Positions 27,586 through 36,842 are shown, counted from the stretch's first letter. The stretch is 64,000 nt of DNA from Mycobacterium sp. AZCC_0083 (GCF_014202335.1 NZ_JACHGP010000004.1:1-64000), one strand, 5' to 3'. Program-made: numbers and translations. The notes: generated by a model not told the origin, from the sequence alone.

Positions 27586-29306
27586 GGGCCCCGGCCAACA
27601 CACGACATCCCCTCCTGGTCTGGGCCTGGGGCCTGGTCCGACTCGACTTCGTCGGTCTCGGCTTCGGCACGCTGTTCTTCTGCCTGTCGCTCACCCCGTC
27701 GTTGCTCCCGCGTGACTGGCTGTTCGCCGGCCTGATCGGCGGCATCAACGCATCCATCGGCTACGCCATCGGTGTCGTGATCGGAAAGGCGGTCCGCCAC
27801 TTCGCCTTACGACGCAGACCCTGGTGGCCACCGACCAAACGGGTGATGTACCAGATCAAGGCCGTCACCATCGCACTGTCGATCGCCGCCAGCATCCTGG
27901 TGTTGATTCCCGCCGCGGCCTGGCAGCGTCAGGTGTCGGCGCTGATGGGCATCGAGGGTCCTGCCACGTTGGGTTACCTGCGCACGCTGTTCGCCGCACT
28001 GGTCGTTGGCGGTGCGTGCGTCGGGGCGTCGCGGGTGGTGCGCGACGCGATCAAGCTGCTGGCTCGCAGACTCATCCGGCGCTGGCATCTGCACCACGAG
28101 GTCGCGCTCTTCATCGGGACGGCGATCGTCGTGGTGCTACTCATCACGCTGATCAACGGTGTGCTGTACCGCGGTTTCCTCGCGGGTGCCAGCCGGGTGT
28201 TCCAACCCCAGAACTCCACGACCCGGGCCGGGATTCACCAACCGGCCGAGCCCGAACGATCCGGCAGTCCAACGTCATTGGCGGCATGGGACACGCTGGG
28301 CTACGAGGGACGCAACTTCGTGGCCACCGGACCCGATCTCGATGCGCTGGCCCGGGTGAACGGCAGGCCTGCCAAGGAACCCATTCGGGTGTACGCCGGG
28401 TTGCTGACCGCCGACACCGACGCCGCCAGGACCGACGTCATCGTCCGTGAACTCGAGCGCACCGGCGCCTTCGACCGCAAGCTGCTCGTCATCATCCCCA
28501 CCACCGGTACCGGATGGGTCAATCCGGTCGCCGCCCGCAGCATCGAGACCATGTACAACGGTGACACCGCACTCGTCGGCATGCAGTACTCGTATCTGCC
28601 AAGCTGGATTTCGTTCCTCGGTGACAGGGACAAGTCGATCGAGTCGGGGCGGCTTCTGATCGACACGATTCACGACCGCTGGCTGAAGCTTCCGTCGGAC
28701 AAGCGACCCAAGCTGGTGCTGTACGGCGAAAGCCTCGGATCGTTGGGGGGACAGGGCGCGTTCCCGTGGCTACCCGATATCGCGCGGATGGACTTCTCGG
28801 CTGTGCTGTGGGTGGGCCCGCCGCACGAAAGTTCCCTGTGGAGTGGGCTGGTGGAACGGCGCGATCCCGGCACCCCGGAAGTGCAACCGCGCTACGACAA
28901 CGGCCGAACGGTGCGGTTCAGCCAGGCCACCGACGCGTCCGACATCGCCAAGATCGCGGACCCTCCGTGGGAGGGCACGCGCGTGCTGTTCCTGCAGCAC
29001 CCATCCGATCCGATCATCTGGTGGTCGCCGAAACTCTTGCTCGCCCAACCGGAATGGCTCGTCGAACCGCCCGGCGCGGACCGCACGGTGTCGATGCGCT
29101 GGTATCCCATCATCTCGTTCTGGCAGGTGGGTGCCGACATGACGAACGCATTGAGCGTCCCTGGCGGGCACGGCCACAACTACGGAGACTCGGTACTCGA
29201 CGGCTGGGCTGCGGTGGTGCCGCCGGACGGCTGGACCGACCAGGACACCGAACGCATCCGGGTTGCGCTCAGTGACTCCCAGGCCACGCGCGGCCCCGAG
29301 TACTGA
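27582..29306 (+). CDS. Membrane-anchored alpha/beta-hydrolase (Abhydrolase_9 type)
   Basis: GTG 27582 overlaps the purL stop and gives 574 aa. The N-terminal 220 residues hold four or five membrane segments ([93 protein letters not shown]). The C-terminal domain has the nucleophile elbow [12 protein letters not shown] and a His-rich end, [11 protein letters not shown], that would supply the catalytic His. This two-part plan matches the Abhydrolase_9_N and Abhydrolase_9 families. The substrate is unknown, probably at the outer face of the membrane. The next gene starts in its stop codon. Confidence 0.85.
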   Translation: MRAPANTRHPLLVWAWGLVRLDFVGLGFGTLFFCLSLTPSLLPRDWLFAGLIGGINASIGYAIGVVIGKAVRHFALRRRPWWPPTKRVMYQIKAVTIALSIAASILVLIPAAAWQRQVSALMGIEGPATLGYLRTLFAALVVGGACVGASRVVRDAIKLLARRLIRRWHLHHEVALFIGTAIVVVLLITLINGVLYRGFLAGASRVFQPQNSTTRAGIHQPAEPERSGSPTSLAAWDTLGYEGRNFVATGPDLDALARVNGRPAKEPIRVYAGLLTADTDAARTDVIVRELERTGAFDRKLLVIIPTTGTGWVNPVAARSIETMYNGDTALVGMQYSYLPSWISFLGDRDKSIESGRLLIDTIHDRWLKLPSDKRPKLVLYGESLGSLGGQGAFPWLPDIARMDFSAVLWVGPPHESSLWSGLVERRDPGTPEVQPRYDNGRTVRFSQATDASDIAKIADPPWEGTRVLFLQHPSDPIIWWSPKLLLAQPEWLVEPPGADRTVSMRWYPIISFWQVGADMTNALSVPGGHGHNYGDSVLDGWAAVVPPDGWTDQDTERIRVALSDSQATRGPEY

Positions 29307-29935
29307 TGGGACACAGCCGAACTCGCCCAGCGCGCGCACTGCTGCTGGCCGCCTCACTGGTGGGCTGGAGCGGGTTCGTCGGGCCTCGGCTGGCACCCCG
29401 GTGGCAGCTTCCGGTGCACGCCGTCCTGGCCACCGCTCTGGTGCTGTTCACCCGAGCGTCACTCGGGCTGCGCCCGCCCGCACTCGGGCGTGGACTGCGG
29501 CTGGGACTTGCAGTAGCCGGTGCCGCGACGGCGGGGGTCGCAGCGACGACCGCCGCACCGCGGGTCCGCGACGGGATGGCCGAGCGCGACCTGCCCGACG
29601 CCGCGGTGTGGCTGCTGGTGCGCATCCCGATCGGCACCGTGTGGAGCGAGGAGGCGGCCTTTCGCGCGGCCCTCGGCAGCGTGGCCGACGGCGCGTTCGG
29701 GCCGAGCTGGGGCCGGGTGGTGCAGGCGGCCGCGTTCGGGCTGTCACATGTCGCCGACGCCCGTCGAGCAGGACAGTCGGTGCTTGGCACCGTGCTGGTG
29801 ACGGGTGCCGCCGGCTGGGCGTTCGGCTGGCTCTACGCGCGGTCGGGCAGCTTGGCCGCGCCGATGCTGGCGCACCTGGCAATCAACGAGGCAGGCGCCG
29901 TCGCCGCGCTGGCCGTCCAACGGAAGATGCGTTAG
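29306..29935 (+). CDS. CPBP-family intramembrane metalloprotease (Rv0804-like)
   Basis: The 209-aa membrane protein carries the CPBP (Abi/CAAX-protease) motifs: SEEAAFRAAL (EExxxR), FGLSHVADA with a metal His, and MLAHLAINEAG with the second His. Hydrophobic segments cover LLLAASLVGWSGFVG, AVLATALVLFTRASL, GLAVAGAATAGVAAT and others. ATG 29306 shares one base with the preceding stop (TGATG), so purL, the hydrolase and this gene form a coupled unit. The substrate is unknown. Confidence 0.85.
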   Translation: MGHSRTRPARALLLAASLVGWSGFVGPRLAPRWQLPVHAVLATALVLFTRASLGLRPPALGRGLRLGLAVAGAATAGVAATTAAPRVRDGMAERDLPDAAVWLLVRIPIGTVWSEEAAFRAALGSVADGAFGPSWGRVVQAAAFGLSHVADARRAGQSVLGTVLVTGAAGWAFGWLYARSGSLAAPMLAHLAINEAGAVAALAVQRKMR

Positions 29936-30354
29936 ACGTCGCGGGCGTCCATCTCCAGCAGGTGCGGATCGATGTCGGTGTTGTCGATGCCGAAGCCGAT
30001 GATCCGGCGCGGCGTGATCCGGATGATCGCCGTGTCGAGTATGTCGCCGGCGCCGCCCTCGGACGGCGGGGCCTCCGCCTGCTCGGCGGTACCGCGGATC
30101 TCCAGGCAGCGCACGCGCCACGGATCGGTCGACACGATGTCATCGACGACGAAGGCCACCGTCGGGTTGGCCGCGATGTTGCGGTACTTCTGGCTCTTCG
30201 ACATGTGGAAGCCGAAGATGTCGATGGTGCCGAGGGTTTCGTTGAAGCTGAACCCGACCGGGCTGTTCTGCAGGGTCCCGTTGGGCTGGATGGTCGCCAA
30301 CCGACCCAGTGCGGTACCGCGCAGGAACTCGATCTCGTGAGGTCTGAAAGTCAT
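29932..30354 (-). CDS. PPOX-class F420-dependent oxidoreductase
   Basis: The 140-aa split-barrel flavin/F420-binding protein has ALGRLATIQPNGTLQNSPVG at the N-terminus, MSKSQKYRNIAANPTVAFVV and a C-terminal ITPRRIIGFGID. This matches the PPOX family subgroup that uses coenzyme F420 in mycobacteria. The start is ATG 30354 with a leaderless promoter. Its 3' end overlaps the CPBP gene stop by 4 nt in convergent orientation. The substrate is unknown. Confidence 0.87.
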   Translation of the reverse strand: MTFRPHEIEFLRGTALGRLATIQPNGTLQNSPVGFSFNETLGTIDIFGFHMSKSQKYRNIAANPTVAFVVDDIVSTDPWRVRCLEIRGTAEQAEAPPSEGGAGDILDTAIIRITPRRIIGFGIDNTDIDPHLLEMDARDV

Positions 30355-30360
30355 GGCGCC

Positions 30361-30366
30361 ACCGTA
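30361..30366 (-). promoter_or_regulatory. Putative -10 of the PPOX gene (leaderless)
   Basis: TACGGT on the minus strand lies 6 nt before the ATG at 30354. Confidence 0.45.
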
Positions 30367-30398
30367 GAACCTCGATGACGGTTCAGGTCAAGCGCTTT

Positions 30399-31607
30399 TC
30401 ACGGGTTGATGGTGTACTCGCCGATCTGGCGACCCCACACGTAGTCGACGGCGATCGGCTGACCGAGCTCGATGTGGTTGTACGGAGCGAGATCGAACCC
30501 GGTATCCGTCACCAGATAAGGCCCGGGCCACAGGTCCCTGGTGACCTTCTGCCAGCAGCCGGGCCTGCCCTCGGGTCCACCGTGCGCATTGATGCGCGGC
30601 AGGTTGTCGGGATAGACGAACGGATTGCCCGCGCCGAAGCCGAGCAGCGTGCCGTACTGGGCGAGGGAGTAACCGTTGCCGCCCAGCGTCCTCGCCGCAA
30701 GCGGTTGCACCTCGCTGAGGTTGCGGGCGGTGCAGAAGATCATTCCGCGGTAGTCATCGAGCAGCTGGGCTGTCGGCACCAGGTCTGCGGCACCACGGAT
30801 CAGATACGGCGCCGACTGCTCGATCGGCCCGGTGGCGGTGTTCGCGAACCCGATGGCGGCCATCAACGCCGCGTCGACGTCACCCTGCTGTGCGTTGAAC
30901 GTGCGCGCCGTCGTCACCGCGGAATCCAGACTGCGCCACAAATCCGGTGAGGCTGCGGCGTAGACGTCGGCGAGGTCGGCCACCCGTGCGGTGTCCTCGC
31001 GCAGTCGCGGCATTTGGGGATTGAGGTCGTCGAGGATCACGTTGGCGTGTTCGAGCGACTCGCCGAATTTCGAGCCGAGACCGGACAGCGCCTGCGCCGC
31101 TGCGGTCAGCGTCTGATTGACCTTGATGGGGTCGACCTTCTCCGCGATCGACGTGACCGTCTCGAAAAGTGTGTTGAACTCGGTGGTCACCGATGCCGCC
31201 GCGATGACGTCGCCGTCCGAAATATGTTGCGGGGACGGGTTCTTCGGTGAGCTGAACGCTACGTACTTGTTGCCGAACACCGTGCTGGCCTTGACGTCGG
31301 CGACCACGTTGACGGGGATCAGGTGCAGGTAGTCCGGGTCGACCTCGAGGGTCAGTGCTGCCTGTTCGGTGCCGTCCCGATCGACGGCGGCGATGTGCGC
31401 CACCCGACCGATCTCGACCCCGTTGAGCGTGACCTTGGACCCCGGGTCCACCACCAGGCCGGACCGCGACGACATGACGGTCAGTTCCTCGCGCGACGTG
31501 AACGTGCCGCGGTACTGCAGGGCGAGCAGTATTCCGAGGGCGACGGCGATGGCCAGGAGCACCGCCCCGGCCACCTTGTACGGCGGCTCGTGCCGGTCGA
31601 TGAGCAC
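30399..31607 (-). CDS. Orphan MCE (MlaD-domain) family protein
   Basis: The 402-aa protein has one N-terminal membrane anchor (VAGAVLLAIAVALGILLALQ), then the MlaD/MCE domain (FTSREELTVMSSRSGLVVDPGSKVTLNGVEIGRV begins it) and a long helical MCE domain, ending in a Pro/Gly-rich lobe (YPDNLPRINAHGGPEGR). This is the architecture of mycobacterial lipid-import MCE proteins. It is not in a six-gene mce operon and no YrbE permease is nearby, so it probably serves a system encoded elsewhere. The start is GTG 31607 with a leaderless promoter lying almost inside the opposite gene's leader. Confidence 0.87.
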   Translation of the reverse strand: MLIDRHEPPYKVAGAVLLAIAVALGILLALQYRGTFTSREELTVMSSRSGLVVDPGSKVTLNGVEIGRVAHIAAVDRDGTEQAALTLEVDPDYLHLIPVNVVADVKASTVFGNKYVAFSSPKNPSPQHISDGDVIAAASVTTEFNTLFETVTSIAEKVDPIKVNQTLTAAAQALSGLGSKFGESLEHANVILDDLNPQMPRLREDTARVADLADVYAAASPDLWRSLDSAVTTARTFNAQQGDVDAALMAAIGFANTATGPIEQSAPYLIRGAADLVPTAQLLDDYRGMIFCTARNLSEVQPLAARTLGGNGYSLAQYGTLLGFGAGNPFVYPDNLPRINAHGGPEGRPGCWQKVTRDLWPGPYLVTDTGFDLAPYNHIELGQPIAVDYVWGRQIGEYTINP

Positions 31608-31613
31608 TTTGCG

Positions 31614-31619
31614 ACACTA
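31614..31619 (-). promoter_or_regulatory. Putative -10 of the orphan MCE gene (leaderless)
   Basis: TAGTGT on the minus strand lies 6 nt before GTG 31607. Only 17 nt separate the divergent start codons. Confidence 0.45.
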
Positions 31620-31624
31620 ACGGT

Positions 31625-32017
31625 ATGGCGTCTCGCCGTACTGCCGATCCGGTGAAGACCCGTGAAGCCGTGTCGGCGCTGGCCGACTGGTTGCGCGACG
31701 GATCAACTCCCGCACCCGATCGCACCGTGCTCGCCGAGGCCGTCCGACTGACCGCGCGCACCCTCGCGGCACAGGCGCCAGGCGCCAGTGTCGAGGTACG
31801 TGTCCCGCCGTTCGTTGCGGTGCAATGCATCTCGGGGCCCCGTCACACCCGGGGTAATCCGCCCAACGTGGTGGAGACCGATCCGCGCACCTGGCTGTTG
31901 CTGGCTACCGGCCTGGCGACGTTGGCCGACGCTGCGGCCGCCGGAACGCTGCAGTCGTCCGGGTCGCGGGCCGGCGAGATCGCCGACTGGCTGCCCCTGG
32001 TCCGGCTCCCGGAGTGA
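31625..32017 (+). CDS. Sterol-carrier-family-like protein (Rv0807-like)
   Basis: The 130-aa protein is recognised mainly by position (before purF) and by VEVRVPPFVAVQCI and NPPNVVETDPRTWLLLATGL, which I associate with the MSMEG_5817/Rv0807-type sterol carrier-like fold. There is no signal peptide. A homologue has been linked to survival in macrophages; ligand binding here is inferred only. It ends 152 nt before purF, where a TAGACT sequence is a candidate purF -10. Confidence 0.72.
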   Translation: MASRRTADPVKTREAVSALADWLRDGSTPAPDRTVLAEAVRLTARTLAAQAPGASVEVRVPPFVAVQCISGPRHTRGNPPNVVETDPRTWLLLATGLATLADAAAAGTLQSSGSRAGEIADWLPLVRLPE

Positions 32018-32169
32018 CGTCGCTCACCCGATCCGGGCGTCGTCGGGAAATGCGTGCTTCGCCACCGTTGTTGAAATCAGTGCAACACCCCGCTTCGATT
32101 CCGTCTTCGAGGCGTGTTGACCGTAGACTGACCACCGTCACCCAACCGCCCCCAGGGAGCTAGCTGATC

Positions 32170-33720
32170 GTGACCGCCGAGCAGATCGCACCACCGGAAA
32201 ACGAACCCCGAGAAGAGTGCGGCGTCTTCGGCGTCTGGGCACCTGGCGAGCAAGTGGCCAAGCTCACGTACTTCGGCCTCTATGCATTGCAACACCGTGG
32301 CCAGGAGGCGGCGGGCATCGCCGTCGCCGACGGGTCGCAGGTGTTGGTATTCAAGGATCTCGGGCTCGTCAGCCAGGTGTTCGACGAGGCAACGCTGGCC
32401 GCGATGGAGGGCCACGTCGCGATCGGGCACTGCCGCTACTCCACGACGGGCTCCACCACGTGGGAGAACGCCCAACCGGTGTTCCGCAATACCTCCGCGG
32501 GCACCGGTGTCGCCCTTGGCCACAACGGCAACCTGGTCAACACCACCGAGCTGGCCGCGCGCGCCCGTGGCGCTGGCCTGATCAACACCCGCGGTGCCCC
32601 CGCGGCCACCACCGACTCCGACATCCTCGGCGCGCTCCTGGCGCACGGCGCCGCGGACTCCACCATCGAGCAGGCCGCACTGGAACTTCTGCCGACCGTT
32701 CGGGGCGCGTTCTGCCTGACCTTCATGGACGAGAACACCCTCTACGCGGCACGCGACCCGCACGGCGTGCGCCCGCTGTCCCTCGGCCGCCTCGACCGCG
32801 GCTGGGTCGTCGCGTCGGAGACGGCCGCCCTCGACATCGTCGGCGCGTCCTTCGTGCGCGACATCGAGCCCGGCGAGCTGTTGGCCATCGACGCCGACGG
32901 CGTGCGGTCGACCCGCTTTGCCAACCCGACGCCCAAGGCGTGCGTCTTCGAGTACGTCTACCTTGCCCGCCCCGACAGCGTGATCGCAGGCCGCTCGGTG
33001 CACGCCACCCGCGTGGACATCGGCCGCAGGCTGGCCAGCGAGATGCCCGTCGACGCCGACCTGGTGATCGGGGTTCCCGAGTCGGGCATCCCTGCAGCCG
33101 TCGGCTATGCCCAGGGTTCGGGAATACCCTACGGGCAGGGTCTGATGAAGAACGCCTACGTCGGGCGGACCTTCATCGAGCCGTCGCAGACCATCCGCCA
33201 GCTCGGCATCCGGCTCAAGCTCAACCCGCTCAAGGAAGTCATCCGCGGAAAGCGACTCATCGTCGTCGACGACTCGATCGTGCGCGGCAACACTCAGCGG
33301 GCCCTGATCAGGATGCTGCGCGAGGCCGGCGCCGTCGAAGTGCACGTCCGGATCGCTTCACCGCCGGTGAAGTGGCCCTGCTTCTACGGCATCGACTTCG
33401 CGACCCCGGCCGAGCTGATCGCGAACTCGTCGAGCTTCGAGGCCGACGAGGAGGAGATGGTCGACGGCGTGCGCCGGGCCATCGGCGCGGATTCGCTCGG
33501 CTACATCAGCCGTCAGGGCATGATCGCCGCCACCGAGCAGCCCGCGTCGCGACTGTGCGCTGCCTGCTTCGACGGCAATTACCCGATCGAACTGCCGGGC
33601 GAGAGCGCGCTCGGCAAGAACGTCGTCGAGCAGATGCTTGCCACCGCCGCGCGCAGCGGCATCCCGATCCAACCGATAATGGCCGACAACGACAACGCCT
33701 CGGCACTGCGTAGACCCTGA
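32170..33720 (+). CDS. purF: Amidophosphoribosyltransferase
   Basis: The 516-aa enzyme catalyses the committed step of purine synthesis, converting PRPP and glutamine to phosphoribosylamine. The N-terminal Ntn glutaminase begins after a short propeptide at the Cys of REECGVFGVW. LYALQHRGQEAAGI and HCRYSTTGSTTWENAQP follow. The PRTase half has the PRPP loop LIVVDDSIVRGNT. The four Cys residues of LCAACFDGNYP near the end suggest the Fe-S type enzyme, as in Bacillus. The start is GTG 32170 with GGGAG upstream. Confidence 0.97.
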   Translation: MTAEQIAPPENEPREECGVFGVWAPGEQVAKLTYFGLYALQHRGQEAAGIAVADGSQVLVFKDLGLVSQVFDEATLAAMEGHVAIGHCRYSTTGSTTWENAQPVFRNTSAGTGVALGHNGNLVNTTELAARARGAGLINTRGAPAATTDSDILGALLAHGAADSTIEQAALELLPTVRGAFCLTFMDENTLYAARDPHGVRPLSLGRLDRGWVVASETAALDIVGASFVRDIEPGELLAIDADGVRSTRFANPTPKACVFEYVYLARPDSVIAGRSVHATRVDIGRRLASEMPVDADLVIGVPESGIPAAVGYAQGSGIPYGQGLMKNAYVGRTFIEPSQTIRQLGIRLKLNPLKEVIRGKRLIVVDDSIVRGNTQRALIRMLREAGAVEVHVRIASPPVKWPCFYGIDFATPAELIANSSSFEADEEEMVDGVRRAIGADSLGYISRQGMIAATEQPASRLCAACFDGNYPIELPGESALGKNVVEQMLATAARSGIPIQPIMADNDNASALRRP

Positions 33721-33767
33721 AAAGTAGGCCCTGAAAACCAATGCGGTTCAGCTGAACTGACGCCGCA

Positions 33768-34202
33768 CTATCCAAACGGGCAGCCGGGATTCGGCACGTC
33801 GTTGGAGAGCGGGCTGCCCGCCGGAACGATGTAGGACACCCACATCACCACCGGGTCCGGTCCGATGTTGCGGCCGATGTGCACGTTGTCCGGACCGGTG
33901 CCCTCGGTGACGGGGGAGCCCGCCGGATAGCTGCCGTCCTCCGCGCAGTTGGCCATGTCGTGCGTGAGCGTGCCTTCGCGGATCACGCCGAACACCCGGC
34001 CAGGGTGCCAGTGCCAGCCGGTACTGCCGCCTGGCGCGATGGTGATCTGCTTGGTGACGTAGTCCTGGCCGTCGACGGTCGCCTGCGACAGCGTTTCGAC
34101 TTCTACGCCCACTCCGGGCGTTGCTGTCGCCGTCGCGCTTGGACCTATCGAGACCAGGATTGCTGCCATTCCGGCCGGTGCCAACCAGCGAACTCCATTC
34201 AT
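33768..34202 (-). CDS. Secreted cupin-domain protein
   Basis: The 144-aa protein has a Sec signal peptide (WLAPAGMAAILVSIGPSATATA, cleavage likely after ATA). The mature part has one cupin barrel: PGGSTGWHWHPGRVFGVIREG carries the His/His/Arg variant of cupin motif 1, and GPDNVHIGRNIGPDPV motif 2. A single Cys pair (NCAEDG, NPGCPFG) may form a disulfide. The function is unknown. It is convergent with purF; an AT-poor 47-nt gap between them has a short TGCGG/CCGCA stem. Confidence 0.85.
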   Translation of the reverse strand: MNGVRWLAPAGMAAILVSIGPSATATATPGVGVEVETLSQATVDGQDYVTKQITIAPGGSTGWHWHPGRVFGVIREGTLTHDMANCAEDGSYPAGSPVTEGTGPDNVHIGRNIGPDPVVMWVSYIVPAGSPLSNDVPNPGCPFG

Positions 34203-34296
34203 GATCGGTCAGGGTGTCACACGCGGCGAGGTCTCGGATGGCGACCGGCAGAATTAGCTCGAGAGGTGGCGCGTGCGCCTGCGTCGTGTGGACCGG

Positions 34297-34302
34297 TAAC
34301 CT
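34297..34302 (+). promoter_or_regulatory. Putative -10 upstream of purM leader ORF
   Basis: TAACCT lies 8 nt before the ATG of the ten-codon ORF at 34311. Confidence 0.4.
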
Positions 34303-34310
34303 TGGGCGCG

Positions 34311-34343
34311 ATGAGCGAGGGTCTGCGGGCGAATCAGCGATGA
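34311..34343 (+). CDS. Possible leaderless leader peptide coupled to purM
   Basis: A ten-residue ORF (MSEGLRANQR) starts 8 nt after a -10-like TAACCT and ends in a TGA that overlaps the purM ATG (ATGA). If the transcript is leaderless, ribosomes finishing this peptide would restart on purM, which itself has no clear Shine-Dalgarno sequence. The role, if any, is inferred from layout alone. Confidence 0.4.
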   Translation: MSEGLRANQR

Positions 34344-35422
34344 CAGGTAAGAGCGGGAAAGCCGAGCCGCGCGGCGCCTCCTATGCGTCGGCAGGGGTGG
34401 ACATCGAAGCCGGTGACCGCGCCGTCGAACTCTTCAAGCCTTGGGCCGCCAAGGCGACCAGGCCCGAGGTCCGCGGCGGACTGGGCGGATTCGCGGGCCT
34501 GTTCGCGCTACGTGGCGACTACCGCGAACCGCTGCTGGCCGCCTCGACCGACGGCGTGGGCACCAAGCTCGCGGTCGCGCAGGCCATGGACAAGCACGAC
34601 ACCGTCGGCATCGACCTCGTCGCCATGGTCGTCGACGACCTGGTGGTGTGCGGCGCCGAGCCGCTGTTCCTGCAGGACTACATCGCCGTCGGGCGGACCG
34701 TCCCCGAACGGGTCGCCGAAATCGTGTCGGGCATCGCCGAAGGCTGTGTGCTCGCCGGATGCGCGCTGCTGGGCGGCGAGACCGCAGAGCATCCCGGGCT
34801 GATGGCGCCCGATCATTACGACATCTCGGCAACCGGCGTCGGCGTCGTGGAGGCCGACGACGTGCTGGGGCCCGAGCGGGTCAAGCCGGGCGACGTGCTG
34901 ATCGCGATGGCGTCCACCGGGCTGCACTCGAACGGCTACTCCCTGGCCCGCCATGTGCTGCTCGAGATCGACCGGATGGATCTCGCCGGACACGTCGAGG
35001 AATTCGGGCGCACCTTGGGCGAGGAACTCCTCGAACCCACCCGGATCTACGCCAAGGACTGCCTCGCGCTGGCCGCCGAGACTCAGGTCCGCACGTTCTG
35101 CCACGTCACCGGCGGTGGTTTGGCCGGAAACCTCGAGCGAGTGATCCCCCATGGGCTTGCCGCCGAGATGGACCGGGGCACTTGGACGCCCGCGCCGGTG
35201 TTCGGGATGATCGCCCAGCGTGGGCGGATCGACCGCGCCGAGATGGACAAGACGTTCAACATGGGTGTCGGCATGGTCGCCATCGTGGCGCCGGAGGACA
35301 CCGACCGCGCGTTGGCGATTCTGACCGCCCGGCACCTCGACTGCTGGACCCTCGGCACCGTCACGAAGGGCGCAAAAGGCGAATCACGGGCGCACCTGGT
35401 GGGGCAGCACCCGCGATTCTGA
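34340..35422 (+). CDS. purM: Phosphoribosylformylglycinamidine cyclo-ligase (AIR synthetase)
   Basis: The 360-aa enzyme closes the imidazole ring of AIR using ATP. Landmarks: SYASAGVDIEAGDRAVELFK at the N-terminus, STDGVGTKLAVAQ, GIDLVAMVVDDLVVCGAEPL, LLGGETAEHPG and HVTGGGLAGNLERVIP. The start ATG 34340 overlaps the stop of a possible ten-codon leader. The purF-purM order matches Rv0808-Rv0809, with the cupin gene in between on the other strand, so purM is transcribed separately. Confidence 0.96.
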   Translation: MTGKSGKAEPRGASYASAGVDIEAGDRAVELFKPWAAKATRPEVRGGLGGFAGLFALRGDYREPLLAASTDGVGTKLAVAQAMDKHDTVGIDLVAMVVDDLVVCGAEPLFLQDYIAVGRTVPERVAEIVSGIAEGCVLAGCALLGGETAEHPGLMAPDHYDISATGVGVVEADDVLGPERVKPGDVLIAMASTGLHSNGYSLARHVLLEIDRMDLAGHVEEFGRTLGEELLEPTRIYAKDCLALAAETQVRTFCHVTGGGLAGNLERVIPHGLAAEMDRGTWTPAPVFGMIAQRGRIDRAEMDKTFNMGVGMVAIVAPEDTDRALAILTARHLDCWTLGTVTKGAKGESRAHLVGQHPRF

Positions 35423-35440
35423 TCGAGCGATGGGGCCGGA

Positions 35441-35614
35441 CTAGCGGCGCCAGTCGTCCTCTTCGACTAATTCATCGGGGACATCACTGCCGATGGGGTC
35501 GTCTGGGGCGTGTGACAGCTCACGCTGCAATTGCCTCAAATCGGTCTGCGGAGAGCTGTACTTGAGCTCCCGAGCGACCTTGGTCTGCTTTGCCTTTGCC
35601 CGGCCGCGGCCCAT
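35441..35614 (-). CDS. Small DUF3073 protein (Rv0810c-like)
   Basis: A 57-aa protein starts at ATG 35614 with MGRGRAKAKQTKVARELKYS and continues through a conserved acidic tail (SDVPDELVEEDDWRR). The basic head and acidic tail are the mark of DUF3073, a small actinobacterial family of unknown function. A position directly after purM on the opposite strand fits Rv0810c. The basic N-terminus suggests nucleic-acid contact, which is inference only. No signal peptide or membrane segment is present. Confidence 0.85.
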   Translation of the reverse strand: MGRGRAKAKQTKVARELKYSSPQTDLRQLQRELSHAPDDPIGSDVPDELVEEDDWRR

Positions 35615-35762
35615 AAGGGGACCCCCTCGCGCAATAACGGAGCGGCCCGATTAGCAGGCGGCTCCGATCTGAGTGTGTTTTATCGTCCTGACGCCACTTT
35701 ACCGTGCCCTCCGGCTCCGTGCTGGCAGGCCCGGCCCAGCGACGACCGTCGGACCATCGGGT

Positions 35763-36842
35763 TCAACGCGATTGGCCCCGCAGACGTTCCACGGCAAGCC
35801 GTCCGGCGCCCACGTGGTCGGTGTCGGGCAGCGAATCGGGGTCGATCGCGGCCGCCACCTGAGATTCGCCACCGGTGGTCAGTTCTATGTCGGCAGGCAG
35901 GCCGCGCTTGACCAATGCGAGTGCGATGGGGCCAAGGTCGACGTGGTCGACGACGGTGCCGAGCCGCCCGACCGCGCGCCCGGCGGCCAGCACCGGATCG
36001 CCAACCGAGGGCCGGTCGGAGTCACCGTCGAGGTGCAGTAGGACCAGCATGCGAGGGGGTTTCCCCAGGTTCTGGACTCGTGCCACCGTCTCCTGGCCGC
36101 GATAGCAGCCCTTGTCCAGGTGGACGGCGCCCTCGCCGGGGCCGCCGATCCAGCCGACCTCGTGCGGGATGGTCCGCTCGTCGGTGTCGAGGGCAAGCCT
36201 TGGCCGCAGTGCCGCGACCCGGTGCGCCTCGTACGCCCAGACACCCGCAGGCCGGACACCCGTCGCGACCAGCTTGGCGCGCCAATCGGCGGCGGTGTCG
36301 CGGGGCACCACGAGGTCCACCTCGTCGGGGGCCATGGTGCGAATGAACCCGCCACCGGCCAGAGGTGCGGCGGTGGACGTCGCAGGCAGGGAGTCGACCC
36401 CCAGCGCGGCGAGTACCGCCTGGTCACGCACGTTGGGACCGAGCAGCGAGAGCACCGCCAGATCAGCGGGCTCGACGACGACCTTGGCCCAGAACACCAT
36501 CTTGCGGAGAAAGGCCAGCAACGGCTCGCCACGCCACGGTTCGGTATCGATGATCGTGACGCCGTCCAACTGGGTCTGCACCCAGTGATCTTCGACACGC
36601 CCCTGGCCGTCGAGGCTCAGATTCTCGACCACCACACCGTCGGGAAGTTCGCTGACGTGCTGGCTGGAGATGGTGTGCAGCCAGGACCGCCGCTCGTCGC
36701 CGGTGAGCTGAATCGTCGCGCGGTGGGAGCGATCCACGATGACGGCGGAGAGCGCTGCGGCCCGCTGCTCGCCCAGTGGATCGCCGTAGTGCCACACTGC
36801 GCCTGCGTCGGGGCCGCCATCGGGGGCGGGAACTGCGGACAT
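35763..36842 (-). CDS. YgfZ/GcvT-domain folate-binding protein (Rv0811c-like)
   Basis: From ATG 36842 the protein is 359 aa. It has the YgfZ signature KGCYRGQETVARV with the conserved Cys, preceded by a GcvT-like tetrahydrofolate-binding fold (IVDRSHRATIQLTGDERRSW at the start, then LSLDGQGRVEDHW). YgfZ proteins support repair or assembly of Fe-S enzymes, with folate as cofactor. An upstream in-frame start at 36926 would run through the divergent gene's start and is rejected. The two genes share a 55-bp promoter region. Confidence 0.9.
   Translation of the reverse strand: MSAVPAPDGGPDAGAVWHYGDPLGEQRAAALSAVIVDRSHRATIQLTGDERRSWLHTISSQHVSELPDGVVVENLSLDGQGRVEDHWVQTQLDGVTIIDTEPWRGEPLLAFLRKMVFWAKVVVEPADLAVLSLLGPNVRDQAVLAALGVDSLPATSTAAPLAGGGFIRTMAPDEVDLVVPRDTAADWRAKLVATGVRPAGVWAYEAHRVAALRPRLALDTDERTIPHEVGWIGGPGEGAVHLDKGCYRGQETVARVQNLGKPPRMLVLLHLDGDSDRPSVGDPVLAAGRAVGRLGTVVDHVDLGPIALALVKRGLPADIELTTGGESQVAAAIDPDSLPDTDHVGAGRLAVERLRGQSR

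Noticed and set aside
30399..32017. Part of a complete mce operon
   Set aside because: No yrbE or further mce genes flank it; the next gene belongs to the sterol-carrier-like family on the other strand.
33721..33767. Intrinsic terminator between purF and the cupin gene
   Set aside because: Contains a 12-bp palindrome without a loop (33747-33758) and a 5-bp stem, too weak to call.
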